A DNA stretch of 64,000 nt from Alkalibacterium olivapovliticus (GCF_003003275.1 NZ_PVTO01000008.1:48724-112723); one strand, 5' to 3'; shown: positions 45,531 through 57,575, counted from the stretch's first letter. Translations and numbers: made by a program. The notes: generated from the sequence alone by a model not told the origin.

Positions 45531-47570
<2,040 letters not shown>

Positions 47571-49826
47571 CTAAATGATTTTATTGATCGGGGCAAAACT
47601 AGCCAGTAATGGCTTGATTCCAATTCCTGGGAAAGCAATATCCAGCTGAAGATCGTCTCCAGTCCCGCTTATTTTTACAACCGTTCCAATACCCCAGACT
47701 TTATGCTGAACCTTTTCGCCAACAGTCCAGTCCAGCTTCTCAGCTCCACTGTTTCCGGTGGGGTGAGCAGTAATCTTAGGGGCTCTTTCTTTTTTAGCCG
47801 TTTTGGAAAACGGATCATTGACACTGCTTCCGAATCCTTTGTACATTCCGTTTGAAAACGGTCTGATAGAGTTTGACTCTTCTCTCTGAACTGCTTCTTC
47901 ATCTATTTCATCTAAAAAACGTGAGATTCTATTAGACTGGACGCGTCCATATAATGTTCGGGTCGATGCATTTGTCAGGAACAGTTTTTCTTCAGCTCGC
48001 GTGATTCCGACATATGCCAATCGCCGTTCCTCTTCCATTTCATCTTCGTCCATTTCAGCTCTTGATAGCGGAAATAACCCTTCTTCCATCCCAATCAGAA
48101 AGACGATCGGGAACTCCAGACCTTTAGCTGCATGCAGTGTCATCAGAGTCAATTCACTTGTCGGTTCTTCTTCTAGTCTGTCAATGTCTGATATAAGCGA
48201 CAAATCAGTGAGGAAGTCGATCAGACTCTTATCTTCCTGCGCTGATTCATCATACTGGTTTGTAACCGTCAGTAGTTCCTGGATATTCTCAATTCGTGTT
48301 TCAGATTCCAACGTGCGTTCTTTTTTTAACGTAGGAAGATAATCAGATTTGTCTAGAATTTCTTCAGTTAATTCGGTAATAGGTAAAAATTCGGCCATTT
48401 TACGGAAATCCTGAATCATCAGTGCGAATCCTTCAACTTTTTTTGCAGCACGCGCAGATAAATTCATACTTGAGGCATTCAGTGCAGCTTCGTAAAGACT
48501 CCAGCCCATTTCTTCAGCAGCTGCTGCCAGTTTATCAACAGTACTTGCTCCGATTCCTCGTTTGGGTTCATTGACGATCCGCGCAAAACTCAAGTTGTCT
48601 TTAGGATTTGCAATCAGTGTCAAATAAGCCAGCGTATCTTTAATTTCTTTACGGTCATAGAACTTATGTCCACCAACCATTTTATACGGAATGTTAGTCT
48701 TGATCAGCGTTTCTTCCATCACACGTGACTGAGCATTGGTTCGATACAGCACTGCAAAGTCTCCGTACTGCTTTTTGGAGTCATTTTCTAATTCTTTCTG
48801 AATCTGCTGTACGACAAACCGTGACTCTTCATGCTCATTTCCTGCTCTATAATATGTGATTTTTTCACCACTATGATTGTCTGTCCACAGACTTTTGTCT
48901 TTACGGTTAAGATTATGTGAGATAACATCATTAGCTGCTTTAAGTATTGTCTGAGTTGAGCGGTAGTTCTGCTCTAGAAAAACAACACGGGCATCTGGGT
49001 AATCTTTTTCAAAATTCATGATATTTTCCATATCTGCTCCACGCCAGCCATAGATACTCTGATCCGCATCACCGACTACGCAAATATTACGCAGACGGTC
49101 TGCCATCATTTTGACCAGTTTATATTGCGCATGATTTGTATCCTGATACTCATCAACATGAATATACTGAAATTTACTCTGATAATATTCAAGTACATCT
49201 TTGTGGTCTTCAAACAGTTTAACAGTCAGCATGATCAGATCGTCAAAATCAACTGTTTCTGCCTGCCTCAGTTCTCTCTGGTAGTGAGTGTAACAGTCTG
49301 CCACGATTTTTCCAAAAAAGTCGTGAGTCTCCTTACTGTACTCTGAAGCATCCTGCAGTTTATTTTTAGCGTTACTGATTTCTGAGATGATAGCTCTCGG
49401 ATTATACTTTTTAGGATCTATATTCAGTCGTTTTAGTATTTTTTTCATTAATGTCAGCTGTTCTGAGGGATCGGCTATCGTGAAAGACGAGCTGTATCCG
49501 ATTCGGTCAATCTCTCTTCTCAAGATACGCACACACATCGAGTGGAATGTCGATACCCAGACATCACTTCCACCATCCTGTGAAAGCTTAGTCACTCTGT
49601 TTTTCATTTCTGAAGCAGCCTTATTAGTGAAGGTGATTGCCAGAATATTCCAGGGATTGACTCCTTTTTCCTGAATCAGATAAGAGATTCGATGTGTCAA
49701 GACTCTTGTTTTACCAGATCCTGCTCCGGCCATAATCAATAAAGGGCCGTCAGTGTGCTTTACTGCCTCTTTTTGCTTCGGGTTCATCCCCGTTAATATA
49801 TCGTCTCGCAGTACCACTTTATTCAT
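47571..49826 (-). CDS. pcrA: ATP-dependent DNA helicase PcrA
   Basis: A 751-residue UvrD/Rep-family 3'-5' helicase acting in repair and rolling-circle replication. Motifs: Walker A MAGAGSGKTRVLTHR, motif II VDEYQDTNHAQYKL, VGDADQSIYGWRGAD, VFLEQNYRST, MTLHAAKGLEFP and RLAYVGITRAEEKL. The C-terminal tail WTVGEKVQHKVWGIGTVV is the RNA polymerase-interacting domain. The ATG directly abuts AAAGG; the GTG three codons on (49817) has better spacing and may be the real start. pcrA is the first gene of a pcrA-ligA-camS-gatCAB-dagK series. Confidence 0.97.
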   Translation of the reverse strand: MNKVVLRDDILTGMNPKQKEAVKHTDGPLLIMAGAGSGKTRVLTHRISYLIQEKGVNPWNILAITFTNKAASEMKNRVTKLSQDGGSDVWVSTFHSMCVRILRREIDRIGYSSSFTIADPSEQLTLMKKILKRLNIDPKKYNPRAIISEISNAKNKLQDASEYSKETHDFFGKIVADCYTHYQRELRQAETVDFDDLIMLTVKLFEDHKDVLEYYQSKFQYIHVDEYQDTNHAQYKLVKMMADRLRNICVVGDADQSIYGWRGADMENIMNFEKDYPDARVVFLEQNYRSTQTILKAANDVISHNLNRKDKSLWTDNHSGEKITYYRAGNEHEESRFVVQQIQKELENDSKKQYGDFAVLYRTNAQSRVMEETLIKTNIPYKMVGGHKFYDRKEIKDTLAYLTLIANPKDNLSFARIVNEPKRGIGASTVDKLAAAAEEMGWSLYEAALNASSMNLSARAAKKVEGFALMIQDFRKMAEFLPITELTEEILDKSDYLPTLKKERTLESETRIENIQELLTVTNQYDESAQEDKSLIDFLTDLSLISDIDRLEEEPTSELTLMTLHAAKGLEFPIVFLIGMEEGLFPLSRAEMDEDEMEEERRLAYVGITRAEEKLFLTNASTRTLYGRVQSNRISRFLDEIDEEAVQREESNSIRPFSNGMYKGFGSSVNDPFSKTAKKERAPKITAHPTGNSGAEKLDWTVGEKVQHKVWGIGTVVKISGTGDDLQLDIAFPGIGIKPLLASFAPINKII

Positions 49827-49940
49827 CCTTTCAAGTCTTCATACATTGTCTTATTATACAGAAAATAAGGGGCTCTTACCACAACTGTATTGTATAGTTT
49901 ACACATTCGTCATTAAGTGTTCGCCCATTTCCAACGCATA

Positions 49941-49987
49941 AAAGAACCCCTCTAAAGGTAGCCTTTACCATATAGAGGGGTTCTTCT
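49941..49987. terminator. Bidirectional terminator after the GntR gene
   Basis: AAGAACCCCTCTA (49942-49954) pairs with TAGAGGGGTTCTT (49973-49985), with inner GGTA/TACC pairs. It separates the GntR operon from pcrA. Confidence 0.85.
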
Positions 49988-50002
49988 ATTATTATACAGT
50001 TG

Positions 50003-50656
50003 TCACTCCATGCCCTGGATCAGATTGATCAGTAACTGGTTGAGTAATATCCGAATTTCTCTTCTCGCATAAATGTAATCCTCTCTACCGATCAGACTGG
50101 TGAGGTTTTTATAATGATCAAGCTTAACTGATCTGCTGTTTCTAAAGATTTCACCTGCATAGTCATTTGTTGACACAAGTGACGTCAGAGTATTGAGGAT
50201 AGACTCGTTCATATATTTATTATCATGATGACTTAAAATAGTCTGCCAGAACTGCTTTTCATGCTGTTCAAACCGAACAGACGGGCTAGTCAGGTTCTTT
50301 TCCATCAATTCAACACTGTCAGCGTAATCTTGATTTCTGATTGTTGTTTCAGATAACTCAAGCGTATAGAGAACATGATGAAGCAGCACCTCAAGATAGT
50401 AGAGTCTCTCCTTGACACCTTTTAGATCAATCGGAGGCCCTGCAACAAATACGCCTTTGTTTGGTGCAATCACAACTAGCCCTTCTTTTTCCAATCTTAA
50501 AAAAGCATTCCTGATAGGTGTGCGACTGATTTCCAATGCAACAGAAATATCCATTTCCTTGATCTGCCTGCCTTCAAGCCAACTATCAGTCGTTATCTGA
50601 CGTTTTATATAATCATAGGCTTTGTCTTCTACTTTCCGTCTGCGTCCCATAGGCAA
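50003..50656 (-). CDS. GntR family transcriptional regulator
   Basis: A 217-residue regulator. The winged helix covers residues 8-75 (DYIKRQITTDSWLEGRQIKE, ISVALEISRTPIRNAFLRLEKEG). The C-terminal all-helical half resembles the FCD effector domain, though its metal histidines are not clearly recognisable. It is third in a compact operon after a PurK-like gene (5-base gap) and probably controls that operon. Effector unknown. Confidence 0.85.
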   Translation of the reverse strand: MPMGRRRKVEDKAYDYIKRQITTDSWLEGRQIKEMDISVALEISRTPIRNAFLRLEKEGLVVIAPNKGVFVAGPPIDLKGVKERLYYLEVLLHHVLYTLELSETTIRNQDYADSVELMEKNLTSPSVRFEQHEKQFWQTILSHHDNKYMNESILNTLTSLVSTNDYAGEIFRNSRSVKLDHYKNLTSLIGREDYIYARREIRILLNQLLINLIQGME

Positions 50657-50661
50657 TCCTT

Positions 50662-51780
50662 CTATTCAAAGATTTCGTTTAATGAACGAATCGCTTCACT
50701 TACATCGTCGGTCTTAAGCGTAACATATCCTATTTCTCTTGCTGATCCACTCGCGAGGTTTTCAAAAAATCTAAATGTCCAGTCAGGGTTCATCTGAGCT
50801 TGAGTAAAGGCTGACTGTTCATGCTTACTGCCCAGTATCTGTGTAATTAGTGTATGTGGCAACTGATGCTTCACAGTCAGTGGCCAGCCTGTTACAGCTT
50901 TAATGTGCGTATCATATTGTGACAGATCAGGAAAGTCACTTGTGTAGTGATTAGAACGATGCGGATGGGCAATGATTTCATTGACGTAGAGTGCCCCACT
51001 TTCAGTGCTGAACAGCTCTACAGCTATCACACCGACAAAATTTAACGCTTCGGTAATAGCAGTGCCGATTCGCTCGACTTCCAGTTTCATGTCCTCGCTT
51101 ATTCGTGCAGGTACGATAGACTGGTTTAATCGGTTCTCTTTAAATCTCATTTCATTGACAGGATAAGTCACAATTTTTCCTGCCTTATCTTTTAATATTC
51201 CTACGCACAGCTCTTTGTCAGACGGAATCCATGCTTCAAGTACACATGTCCCATGACTCAACAGTCTTTTAGCCTTCTGAATATCTGCTTCTTCGTGCAG
51301 CACAAGATGATCTTTGACCCGTTCGTTTGTGGTGTTTGTTTTCAGAACGCAAGGAAAACCAATTCCCTGAATAGCTTCTTCAATATCACTTATAGAGACA
51401 ATCGTCGCGTAAGGTGCAATATTGACACGCACAGATTCAAGAAATGCTTTCTGAAGGACTCTGTCTTGTGAGACCGTCAATATTTCTTCTCCCTGCGGGA
51501 CCGGAACTGTCCGTTGCAGCTTTTTAATCACATCATGGTGCACAGTCTCAGATTCATATAGTATGACATCACATTTCATTGCGAAGTCCATTAAAACTTT
51601 TGAATCATTAACTTCTTCAGTTATCTGCCAGTCAACTACTGTTGCTGCAGGACAATTTCGCTCAGGATCAATCACTCCTACAGCATATCCTAATTTCTTC
51701 GCTGAAATAGCCAGTAATCGGGCTACACTACCTCCGCCTATAATACCAATGGTATGCCCTGGCTGAATCCAATTAGTCAT
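50662..51780 (-). CDS. Divergent PurK-like ATP-grasp protein
   Basis: A 372-residue ATP-grasp protein with the PurK layout: N-terminal GIIGGGSVARLLAISAKKLGYAVGVIDP, a central ATP-binding domain (FPCVLKTNT, VLEAWIPSDKELCV), and a C-terminal domain. PurK carboxylates aminoimidazole ribonucleotide. The family signature NEIAPRPHNSGH reads NEIIAHPHRSNH here, changing the arginine and asparagine. There is no purE or other purine gene nearby. It may therefore have another substrate. It sits between UPF0316 and GntR genes; in Bacillus, a UPF0316 gene also lies near purE-purK, so it may be a relic of that locus. Confidence 0.75.
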   Translation of the reverse strand: MTNWIQPGHTIGIIGGGSVARLLAISAKKLGYAVGVIDPERNCPAATVVDWQITEEVNDSKVLMDFAMKCDVILYESETVHHDVIKKLQRTVPVPQGEEILTVSQDRVLQKAFLESVRVNIAPYATIVSISDIEEAIQGIGFPCVLKTNTTNERVKDHLVLHEEADIQKAKRLLSHGTCVLEAWIPSDKELCVGILKDKAGKIVTYPVNEMRFKENRLNQSIVPARISEDMKLEVERIGTAITEALNFVGVIAVELFSTESGALYVNEIIAHPHRSNHYTSDFPDLSQYDTHIKAVTGWPLTVKHQLPHTLITQILGSKHEQSAFTQAQMNPDWTFRFFENLASGSAREIGYVTLKTDDVSEAIRSLNEIFE

Positions 51781-51799
51781 ATCTCTTCACTCCAATAAT

Positions 51800-52387
51800 T
51801 TACTCTTCACTAAAAGGACTTTCTTGTGGATTATCTCTTACTTGTCTTTTGTTTGTCTTCATTCGTTTAGTCCAAAATCCACCGTTAATGTATTTAGGTT
51901 CATACGAAATAATAAAGGCCCGTGGTTCTATCTGGTGAATGAGCTTATAAAGACTTCGTTCGTTAGATCTTGGTGTCAAAATTTCCAGTACAAACCGGTT
52001 TCCTTCCCTACCATATGCCTGTGATATTGTTACACCAAATCCATTACCCCGAATCTCCTCGGCTATTTCCCACCCGTTCTCGGGCATGATCGTTGTGACT
52101 AGGATATGACCTAATGCCAATTTATCTTCAATTTTCATTCCGGCATAGATGCCTACACCGAATCCCACTGCGTAAATAACTACGTTTATGACATTGTCCA
52201 GATTATCCAGAACAAGTCCTAGACCCACAACATATATGGCAACTTCTACCATCGCCACAAAGGGCGCGACCGTTTGGTACCCTTTCATTGTCAGCATCAT
52301 TCTGATGGTGTTGAGTGTCACGTACACCACGTTGATGACAAAAATTGCGATGGGTATACCCCAATTTATATCCACTGCTAAATTCAC
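51800..52387 (-). CDS. UPF0316/DUF2179 membrane protein
   Basis: A 195-residue membrane protein. Three hydrophobic helices (about 10-85: IPIAIFVINVVYVTLNTIR, FVAMVEVAIYVVGLGLVL, VINVVIYAVGFGVGIYAGMKIE) precede a soluble DUF2179 domain (GFGVTISQAYGREGNRFVLEI). This is the UPF0316 architecture. Function unknown. The start is a GTG with a close AAAGG, so a later GTG is possible. First gene of an operon with the PurK-like and GntR genes. Confidence 0.85.
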   Translation of the reverse strand: MNLAVDINWGIPIAIFVINVVYVTLNTIRMMLTMKGYQTVAPFVAMVEVAIYVVGLGLVLDNLDNVINVVIYAVGFGVGIYAGMKIEDKLALGHILVTTIMPENGWEIAEEIRGNGFGVTISQAYGREGNRFVLEILTPRSNERSLYKLIHQIEPRAFIISYEPKYINGGFWTKRMKTNKRQVRDNPQESPFSEE

Positions 52388-52412
52388 TACCTTTTCTGCA
52401 TGTTAAGAATAA

Positions 52413-52441
52413 TGGCTGAGGCAACTAATCTGCCTCAGCCA
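52413..52441 (-). terminator. Terminator of the CorC/HlyC-like gene
   Basis: TGGCTGAGGCA and TGCCTCAGCCA form a perfect 11-base stem with seven-base loop, followed by TTATTCTT on the minus strand. Confidence 0.75.
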
Positions 52442-52470
52442 ACAATAAGAGTACAGGTTAGTCCCCTTAG

Positions 52471-53823
52471 TTACTCTTCTTCCATTCCATTCAATTCTGT
52501 TTCTTCATTTTTTAATTCTAATTTCTCTACATACAAACTGCTGATTCGAGACCCTTCCATTTTGCTGACGGTCAGTCGCAAAAGCTGAACTTCAATATAG
52601 GCCGCTTCTTCTTCACTCGGAATACTTCCATACTCCGTTATGAAGTAACCGGCTATAGTATCAACATCTTCAGAATCTATATTGGTATCAAAAAATTCAT
52701 TGAAATAGTCGAGTGGAGTGGCTCCATCTGCACTATAATGAATATCGTCGATTTCTTCAATTAAATTGTTTGACTCATCATATTCGTCATCGATTTCTCC
52801 AACTATTTCTTCCAATAAGTCTTCTAGCGTTACAATCCCTACTACTCCACCATATTCATCGTTCAGTATCGCCATCTGATTTTGTGTTCGTTTCATTTGA
52901 AAAATCAGGTCATCGATATAAATCGTTTCAGGAACAAATAATGGCTCATTACTTATTTCTTTCAAATCGATTGAGTATAAAGGTTTATGCTTAGAAGCTT
53001 TCAGTAGATTCTTAACATGCACTATGCCTAAAATATTATCCTTGTCTTCAAAATACAGAGGTACTCTTGAATGAGGTGTTTCCAGCATTTCCTGAATGTT
53101 TTCCTCATTTGGATCATCATAATCCAGCATAAAGGCATCGGTTCTCGGAACCATGACTTCTCTGGCAATCTTATTATCCAGAGAGAGCACGCCTTTGAGC
53201 ATTGAAAATTCGTCCATATCGATTACTTCATGCTGATGACTGTGTTCAAGGAACGAGCGAAATTCATCACGTGTAATCGATTCTTCATTTGCATTAAACT
53301 CTATGGGTATGAGTCGTTTTAATCCTCTAAGTCCAATATCTAATAGCCATACTAAAGGAGCAGTAAACAATCTGAGTATGTTCACAGTACCTGATAATGC
53401 CATAGCTGTATTATTAGGCTCTTGAGCGGCTATAGCTTTTGGTAATTTATCTCCTAAAAGCAGCAGAATCAACGTTGCTGCGATAGAACTGATAATTAGA
53501 GTAATCCCTTGATTCATAATTAAAGGTAATTCTATTATAGAAAAGAACATTGAAAAAATATAAACTGAAAAACCACTTATCAGCAAAGCTGTCAACGTCA
53601 ATCCGACTTGAATTGATGTTAAAAAAATATCTGATCGATCCAGCAGCTGTAATACACGCTTTGCTTTCTTATTTCCTTCAATGGACTGTTCCATCATTTT
53701 AGAAGGATTCATCGATACCATGGCTATTTCTGCCGCTGCAAAAACAGCATGTATAATAATCAAACTAATTACCATTAAAATCGGCCCAATAAAGGGCTGT
53801 ATACTCACGGGGTCACTGTTCAT
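52471..53823 (-). CDS. CorC/HlyC family CNNM-CBS membrane protein
   Basis: A 450-residue protein with the N-terminal DUF21/CNNM membrane domain (four helices in about 10-155), a CBS pair (about 215-335; REVMVPRTDAFMLDY and MAILNDEYGGVVGIVTLEDLLEE), and a C-terminal CorC/HlyC domain (DGATPLDYFNEFFDTNI). Such proteins are linked to magnesium or cobalt efflux; the older name haemolysin is misleading. GGAGATAG precedes the ATG. Monocistronic. Confidence 0.92.
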   Translation of the reverse strand: MNSDPVSIQPFIGPILMVISLIIIHAVFAAAEIAMVSMNPSKMMEQSIEGNKKAKRVLQLLDRSDIFLTSIQVGLTLTALLISGFSVYIFSMFFSIIELPLIMNQGITLIISSIAATLILLLLGDKLPKAIAAQEPNNTAMALSGTVNILRLFTAPLVWLLDIGLRGLKRLIPIEFNANEESITRDEFRSFLEHSHQHEVIDMDEFSMLKGVLSLDNKIAREVMVPRTDAFMLDYDDPNEENIQEMLETPHSRVPLYFEDKDNILGIVHVKNLLKASKHKPLYSIDLKEISNEPLFVPETIYIDDLIFQMKRTQNQMAILNDEYGGVVGIVTLEDLLEEIVGEIDDEYDESNNLIEEIDDIHYSADGATPLDYFNEFFDTNIDSEDVDTIAGYFITEYGSIPSEEEAAYIEVQLLRLTVSKMEGSRISSLYVEKLELKNEETELNGMEEE

Positions 53824-53929
53824 AACTATCTCCTTTTATGTTTAACGTACGTTGTAAAAAACAAGGTCACTATATCATATTACTTTACCCTATACAATGT
53901 TTATTTTGAAAGGCACGCTCTTCAGCTGT

Positions 53930-56005
53930 TTAATTCGACGCATAATCTGATACCAGTGGTTTCAATTGTTCTAGGAACGGTTCAAATCTCTCGATAACAT
54001 CCCCGCTTCGCTGTCCTTCAAGAAAGCCTATGAAGGAGTATGACAAGTCATCTGCATCAAAGACATATAAAAACCCGTTAGTGTCATTTCCTTCTTCTCC
54101 GGAAATTTCAGCAGTCCCTGTTTTAGCGCCTACGGCATAACTTAATGACTGAAGATTAGTTGACGTTCCATTAGAATCAGTAACACTGCTGATCAGATTG
54201 TTCTTGACGATGTCAGCTGTTTCTTCGCTGAATAACTGATCAGTGTTTTCTTGACTGTCTTCAAGCAGCAGCGAAGGTAACGTCAGTTGACCACTGTTGA
54301 CAGCTGGAGAATAAAATACCAGCTGGTGGATACTGTTCATTAGCACCTGACCCTGACCATAAGCCGTATCAGCAAGCAGCGTGTCACGGTCAATCGTATT
54401 ATCATTTGCATACTGAGCAGGCTGCATGTCGAATGGAAGCTCGAAGTCCTGACCGAAAGGCAGACGATCCATTGCTTCAGTATAGGCTTCCTGTCCCATT
54501 TCTAGTGCTTCCATCGCAAAGTATATATTGTCAGAGTATATCAATGCAGTTTCTAAATCAACTTCACTTACACTGTCATTTACCCTGGTGATCTGATGAT
54601 TCCCAAAAGCGTCTGTTTCAGGCGACCATTGCAGTCCTACTATCTCATTGGTTTCTTCAGGGGTCACCTCCCCTTCTTCGAGCAGCATAAGCGAAGACAG
54701 AATTTTAAATGTCGAGCCCGGTGCATAACGACTTGTATAGCGATTGACAAACGGTGTGTTTTCGTCATCCATATAGGCCGAATAATCTTCTGTTGAAATC
54801 CCTCGTGCAAAAGACTGGGGACTGTATGAAGGTGCACTGACCAACGCTATGATTTCACCTGTGACAGGATGCATGACCGCACCGGAGCCCGGTTCTTCTT
54901 CGAATGAATCATATAGAAGCTGTTGGACTTCACTGTCAATCGTCAACCTGACAGACTGCCCATTTTCCTTTTCATTTTCCACTATAACGGCTTTTACTTC
55001 ATCCTCGGCATCCACTATGGTGATTTGACCGCCAGTATGCCCTCTCAGTTGAGAATCAAATACTGATTCAAGACCTGTTTTCCCCACGATCTGACCGGAT
55101 GCAAGGGTCGGGTTACGTTCAATATCTTCTGCAGTCACTTCTCCAATGTACCCTACGAGATGCGCCGCAGCTTCATCTAAAGGATATAAGCGGTCACTGG
55201 TACGCTGGTAACGCACACCCGTTACCTCAGGTGTTTCCCCATCGCTGACAGTCGCAAATGGAACAAGACTCTCTTCCGTTACCCAGCTTTGATCCAGTAA
55301 GCTTTCCAGTCGTTCCACAGAAACATCAAATATGTCACTGATAGCTGCCAGGTTTTCACTTCGTTCATCTCCATCACCTATCATGACAGGATAAAGTCCC
55401 GCTTGAAAGGCATCTCCCTCACCCGCGAGCATATTGCCATGACGATCATATATTGATCCTCTGTCCGGTTCCGTGAAGGACAAGCGGACACTGTCTCCTT
55501 CTTCCATCTCCGGAAGAATAAGGGAAGGTGCCCACTCGATCTCTCTATCCTCTTCAGTCTCCAGCACACGTGTTTCAAACTGAAGATCAGATAATGGCCC
55601 AAGTACAGTCTCCATTGTCATTACGTACTGGACCGAATACTGATCCGTTTCTTCATCAAGCTGGACAGTGTAGTCCTGTACAGACATAGTGTTCGCTCCG
55701 ATGCCCTGGAACACTGTTTCGTACCGTTCGGCTAATTCCGTTTCCGTATAGTCGTAATCAGCTAAAGACTCAGCTGAAAGATAGGACACAAAACTGTCAA
55801 AATCTCCGTCTGCTAGTGTAGACAAGTACCCTTCTACTGTTGCCACAACATCTTCCTGCCTCTGGATGGCACGTTGTTCTTCTCTCCAGTTTGAGTAGAA
55901 GAACCACCCACCGATCGCAGCAGCCATTAACAGTACAGCAACTAAACTGATGATGATCCATTTTTTTGATTTTCCACCGGTCCTTGCACCTCTAGTTGAT
56001 TTCAC
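53930..56005 (-). CDS. Class B penicillin-binding protein with MecA-type N-terminal domain
   Basis: A 691-residue peptidoglycan transpeptidase. A membrane anchor lies at about 16-37. The NTF2-like MecA_N domain (about 45-155) and the dimerisation domain (DRGSIYDRHGNML; YPLDEAAAHLVGYIGE; GLESVFDSQLRGHTGG) follow. The catalytic domain has SxxK in YAPGSTFKILSS (about 430), SDN in ALIYSDNIYF (about 492) and KTG in VGAKTGTAEI (about 628). This is the PBP3/PBP2a-like group, some of which bind beta-lactams weakly; susceptibility cannot be read from sequence. GTG start with AAAGGAG. Confidence 0.94.
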   Translation of the reverse strand: MKSTRGARTGGKSKKWIIISLVAVLLMAAAIGGWFFYSNWREEQRAIQRQEDVVATVEGYLSTLADGDFDSFVSYLSAESLADYDYTETELAERYETVFQGIGANTMSVQDYTVQLDEETDQYSVQYVMTMETVLGPLSDLQFETRVLETEEDREIEWAPSLILPEMEEGDSVRLSFTEPDRGSIYDRHGNMLAGEGDAFQAGLYPVMIGDGDERSENLAAISDIFDVSVERLESLLDQSWVTEESLVPFATVSDGETPEVTGVRYQRTSDRLYPLDEAAAHLVGYIGEVTAEDIERNPTLASGQIVGKTGLESVFDSQLRGHTGGQITIVDAEDEVKAVIVENEKENGQSVRLTIDSEVQQLLYDSFEEEPGSGAVMHPVTGEIIALVSAPSYSPQSFARGISTEDYSAYMDDENTPFVNRYTSRYAPGSTFKILSSLMLLEEGEVTPEETNEIVGLQWSPETDAFGNHQITRVNDSVSEVDLETALIYSDNIYFAMEALEMGQEAYTEAMDRLPFGQDFELPFDMQPAQYANDNTIDRDTLLADTAYGQGQVLMNSIHQLVFYSPAVNSGQLTLPSLLLEDSQENTDQLFSEETADIVKNNLISSVTDSNGTSTNLQSLSYAVGAKTGTAEISGEEGNDTNGFLYVFDADDLSYSFIGFLEGQRSGDVIERFEPFLEQLKPLVSDYASN

Positions 56006-56030
56006 TTCAGCAACTCCTTTGATTTAATGA

Positions 56031-56720
56031 TTAATCTTCTTCAAATCGATCTTTCTCCCGTTCTCTATAGTCCATCATCTTGCGACTGAATAACTCTCCA
56101 TTTGAAGGAGGTGTATAGGTTATTGCATTCGCTCCAGCTTCAATAGCTTCCAGTATACTTTCATTCGTCGGACCACCAGTTGCTATAATAGGCAGATCAG
56201 GATATTTTTTCCGCATTTTTCTGACTATCTTACTCGTTTTGTTTGCGCCGGATATGTTCAGTATATCCACCCCGGCTTGAAGCTTTTCTTCTATATCCGT
56301 ATATTCTGATACAACTGTCAGAATAATAGGGATATCGATCACTTCATTTATCTTCTCAATCGTTTCAGTTGGAGTCGGAGCGTTGATCACCACTGCTTTG
56401 CATCCATGAGACTCAGCAAACAAAGCCATATTGGCAGATCTGATTCCCTGAGTTGTTCCACCTGCGATTCCTGCAAAGATCGGGATAGTGGACACTGCAG
56501 TAATCGCTTCAATAATCGCTGGATGAGGTGTGAATGGATAAACAGCCATTATAGCATCCGCATCATTATTCATAATCAGTGCGATATCAGTTGTAAACAT
56601 AAGTGCTTTGAATCGTTTCCCGTTTATCAGAATCCCACTTGATTTTCTGATCACTTCAGGTACAGCGATATAGTCTTTAAACAAATGCGTGCGCACGTGT
56701 GGGTATTTTTTATTGGTCAT
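56031..56720 (-). CDS. TIM-barrel protein of unknown function
   Basis: A 229-residue soluble protein. The start at 56720 has GAAGAGGTAA; the longer frame is rejected. A beta/alpha barrel pattern is visible: ALIMNNDADAIMAVYPFTPHP, PIFAGIAGGTTQG, GCKAVVINAPTP, IILTVVSEYTD, GVDILNISGANKTSKIV and the phosphate-loop-like PIIATGGPTNESI followed by ANAITYTPPS. It resembles small phosphate-binding barrels, but I cannot name a family or reaction. It sits between a penicillin-binding protein and a glucosaminidase, 25 bases from each, and may share their operon. Confidence 0.7.
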   Translation of the reverse strand: MTNKKYPHVRTHLFKDYIAVPEVIRKSSGILINGKRFKALMFTTDIALIMNNDADAIMAVYPFTPHPAIIEAITAVSTIPIFAGIAGGTTQGIRSANMALFAESHGCKAVVINAPTPTETIEKINEVIDIPIILTVVSEYTDIEEKLQAGVDILNISGANKTSKIVRKMRKKYPDLPIIATGGPTNESILEAIEAGANAITYTPPSNGELFSRKMMDYREREKDRFEED

Positions 56721-56745
56721 AGTATTTACCTCTTCATTCTTAAGA

Positions 56746-57345
56746 TTAATTATCGTACTGGTCAAGGTCGTAAAGTTCAACGATTTCGATTAACTTAATA
56801 GGGTAATTTGGATCTGTTGCATAACCTGACGCTTTTAGTGCATGTGCAGCTTCTTTGTAGTCCGCCGCTTCAACCACCGGCTTATACAAATCTGGATTCC
56901 AGTTTGTTCCGCCAGCTATCAGTTCTGCATAGTCTTTGACTGATTCTTCTAACGACGCATAACTTCTGAATGAAGCCTGGATTTCGACCCATTCATCTTC
57001 ATACTCTAAAGTAGCATAGGATGGCTGGGTTGAATCCCCTTTGATTCCGAAGTAATTGTGATCATTAACGGCCAGCCCACTTTCACCCCAGTTGGATTCA
57101 ACAATTGCCTGAGCAATGGTTATACTCGGTTTTATCCCATGGGTCTCCTGCAAAGGAACTGCATATGATGCAACATTTTCTATAAATTCTTCTCTATTTA
57201 AACCAGACGTTCTGGAAGGAATAGGACTCTCCCCTCTTTCGATTGAAGAAGCTAATAAGGCTAATGTTCCGATAAATGCCAGAAAAATCAGAAGTATACT
57301 GCTTAATAGATTGACTCCTTTGTGTTTCGTTTTTTTCTTTGCCAA
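56746..57345 (-). CDS. GH73 endo-beta-N-acetylglucosaminidase
   Basis: A 199-residue peptidoglycan hydrolase. A membrane anchor or signal (about 12-35, LLSSILLIFLAFIGTLALLA) precedes a GH73 domain: ITIAQAIVESNWGESGLA holds the catalytic glutamate, and HNYFGIKGD and SYASLEESVKDYAELI are typical. There are no separate cell-wall-binding repeats, so it is probably membrane-tethered. TTG start with AAAGGAGGGA. First gene of a likely operon with the barrel protein and the penicillin-binding protein, linking cleavage and synthesis of the wall. Confidence 0.92.
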   Translation of the reverse strand: MAKKKTKHKGVNLLSSILLIFLAFIGTLALLASSIERGESPIPSRTSGLNREEFIENVASYAVPLQETHGIKPSITIAQAIVESNWGESGLAVNDHNYFGIKGDSTQPSYATLEYEDEWVEIQASFRSYASLEESVKDYAELIAGGTNWNPDLYKPVVEAADYKEAAHALKASGYATDPNYPIKLIEIVELYDLDQYDN

Positions 57346-57575
57346 AGTAGTCCCTCCTTTACTTCTGTTCAGTTCTTCTACTTTATTTAAATAGTTCTGT
57401 CAATACAAAGCGAGGATCCTCACTCTACCTGTCCTTTCCTCTCATTCGTACTTTCTCTTCTATTTTACCACAAGTTATTTTCACTCGATAGTGACTCAAT
57501 CAGATTCCTGCACCTCATGCAAGAGTAATTTTGTTATAATATGATTATCAAACGAATTAAGAAAGTAGGGAAATC

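Noticed and set aside
52471..53823. Haemolysin
   Set aside because: The DUF21-CBS-CorC layout marks an ion-transport-type protein; the haemolysin label is historical.
56031..56780. Longer start of the barrel protein overlapping the glucosaminidase
   Set aside because: The extra 20 codons lack a ribosome site and overlap the upstream gene; 56720 has GAAGAGG.
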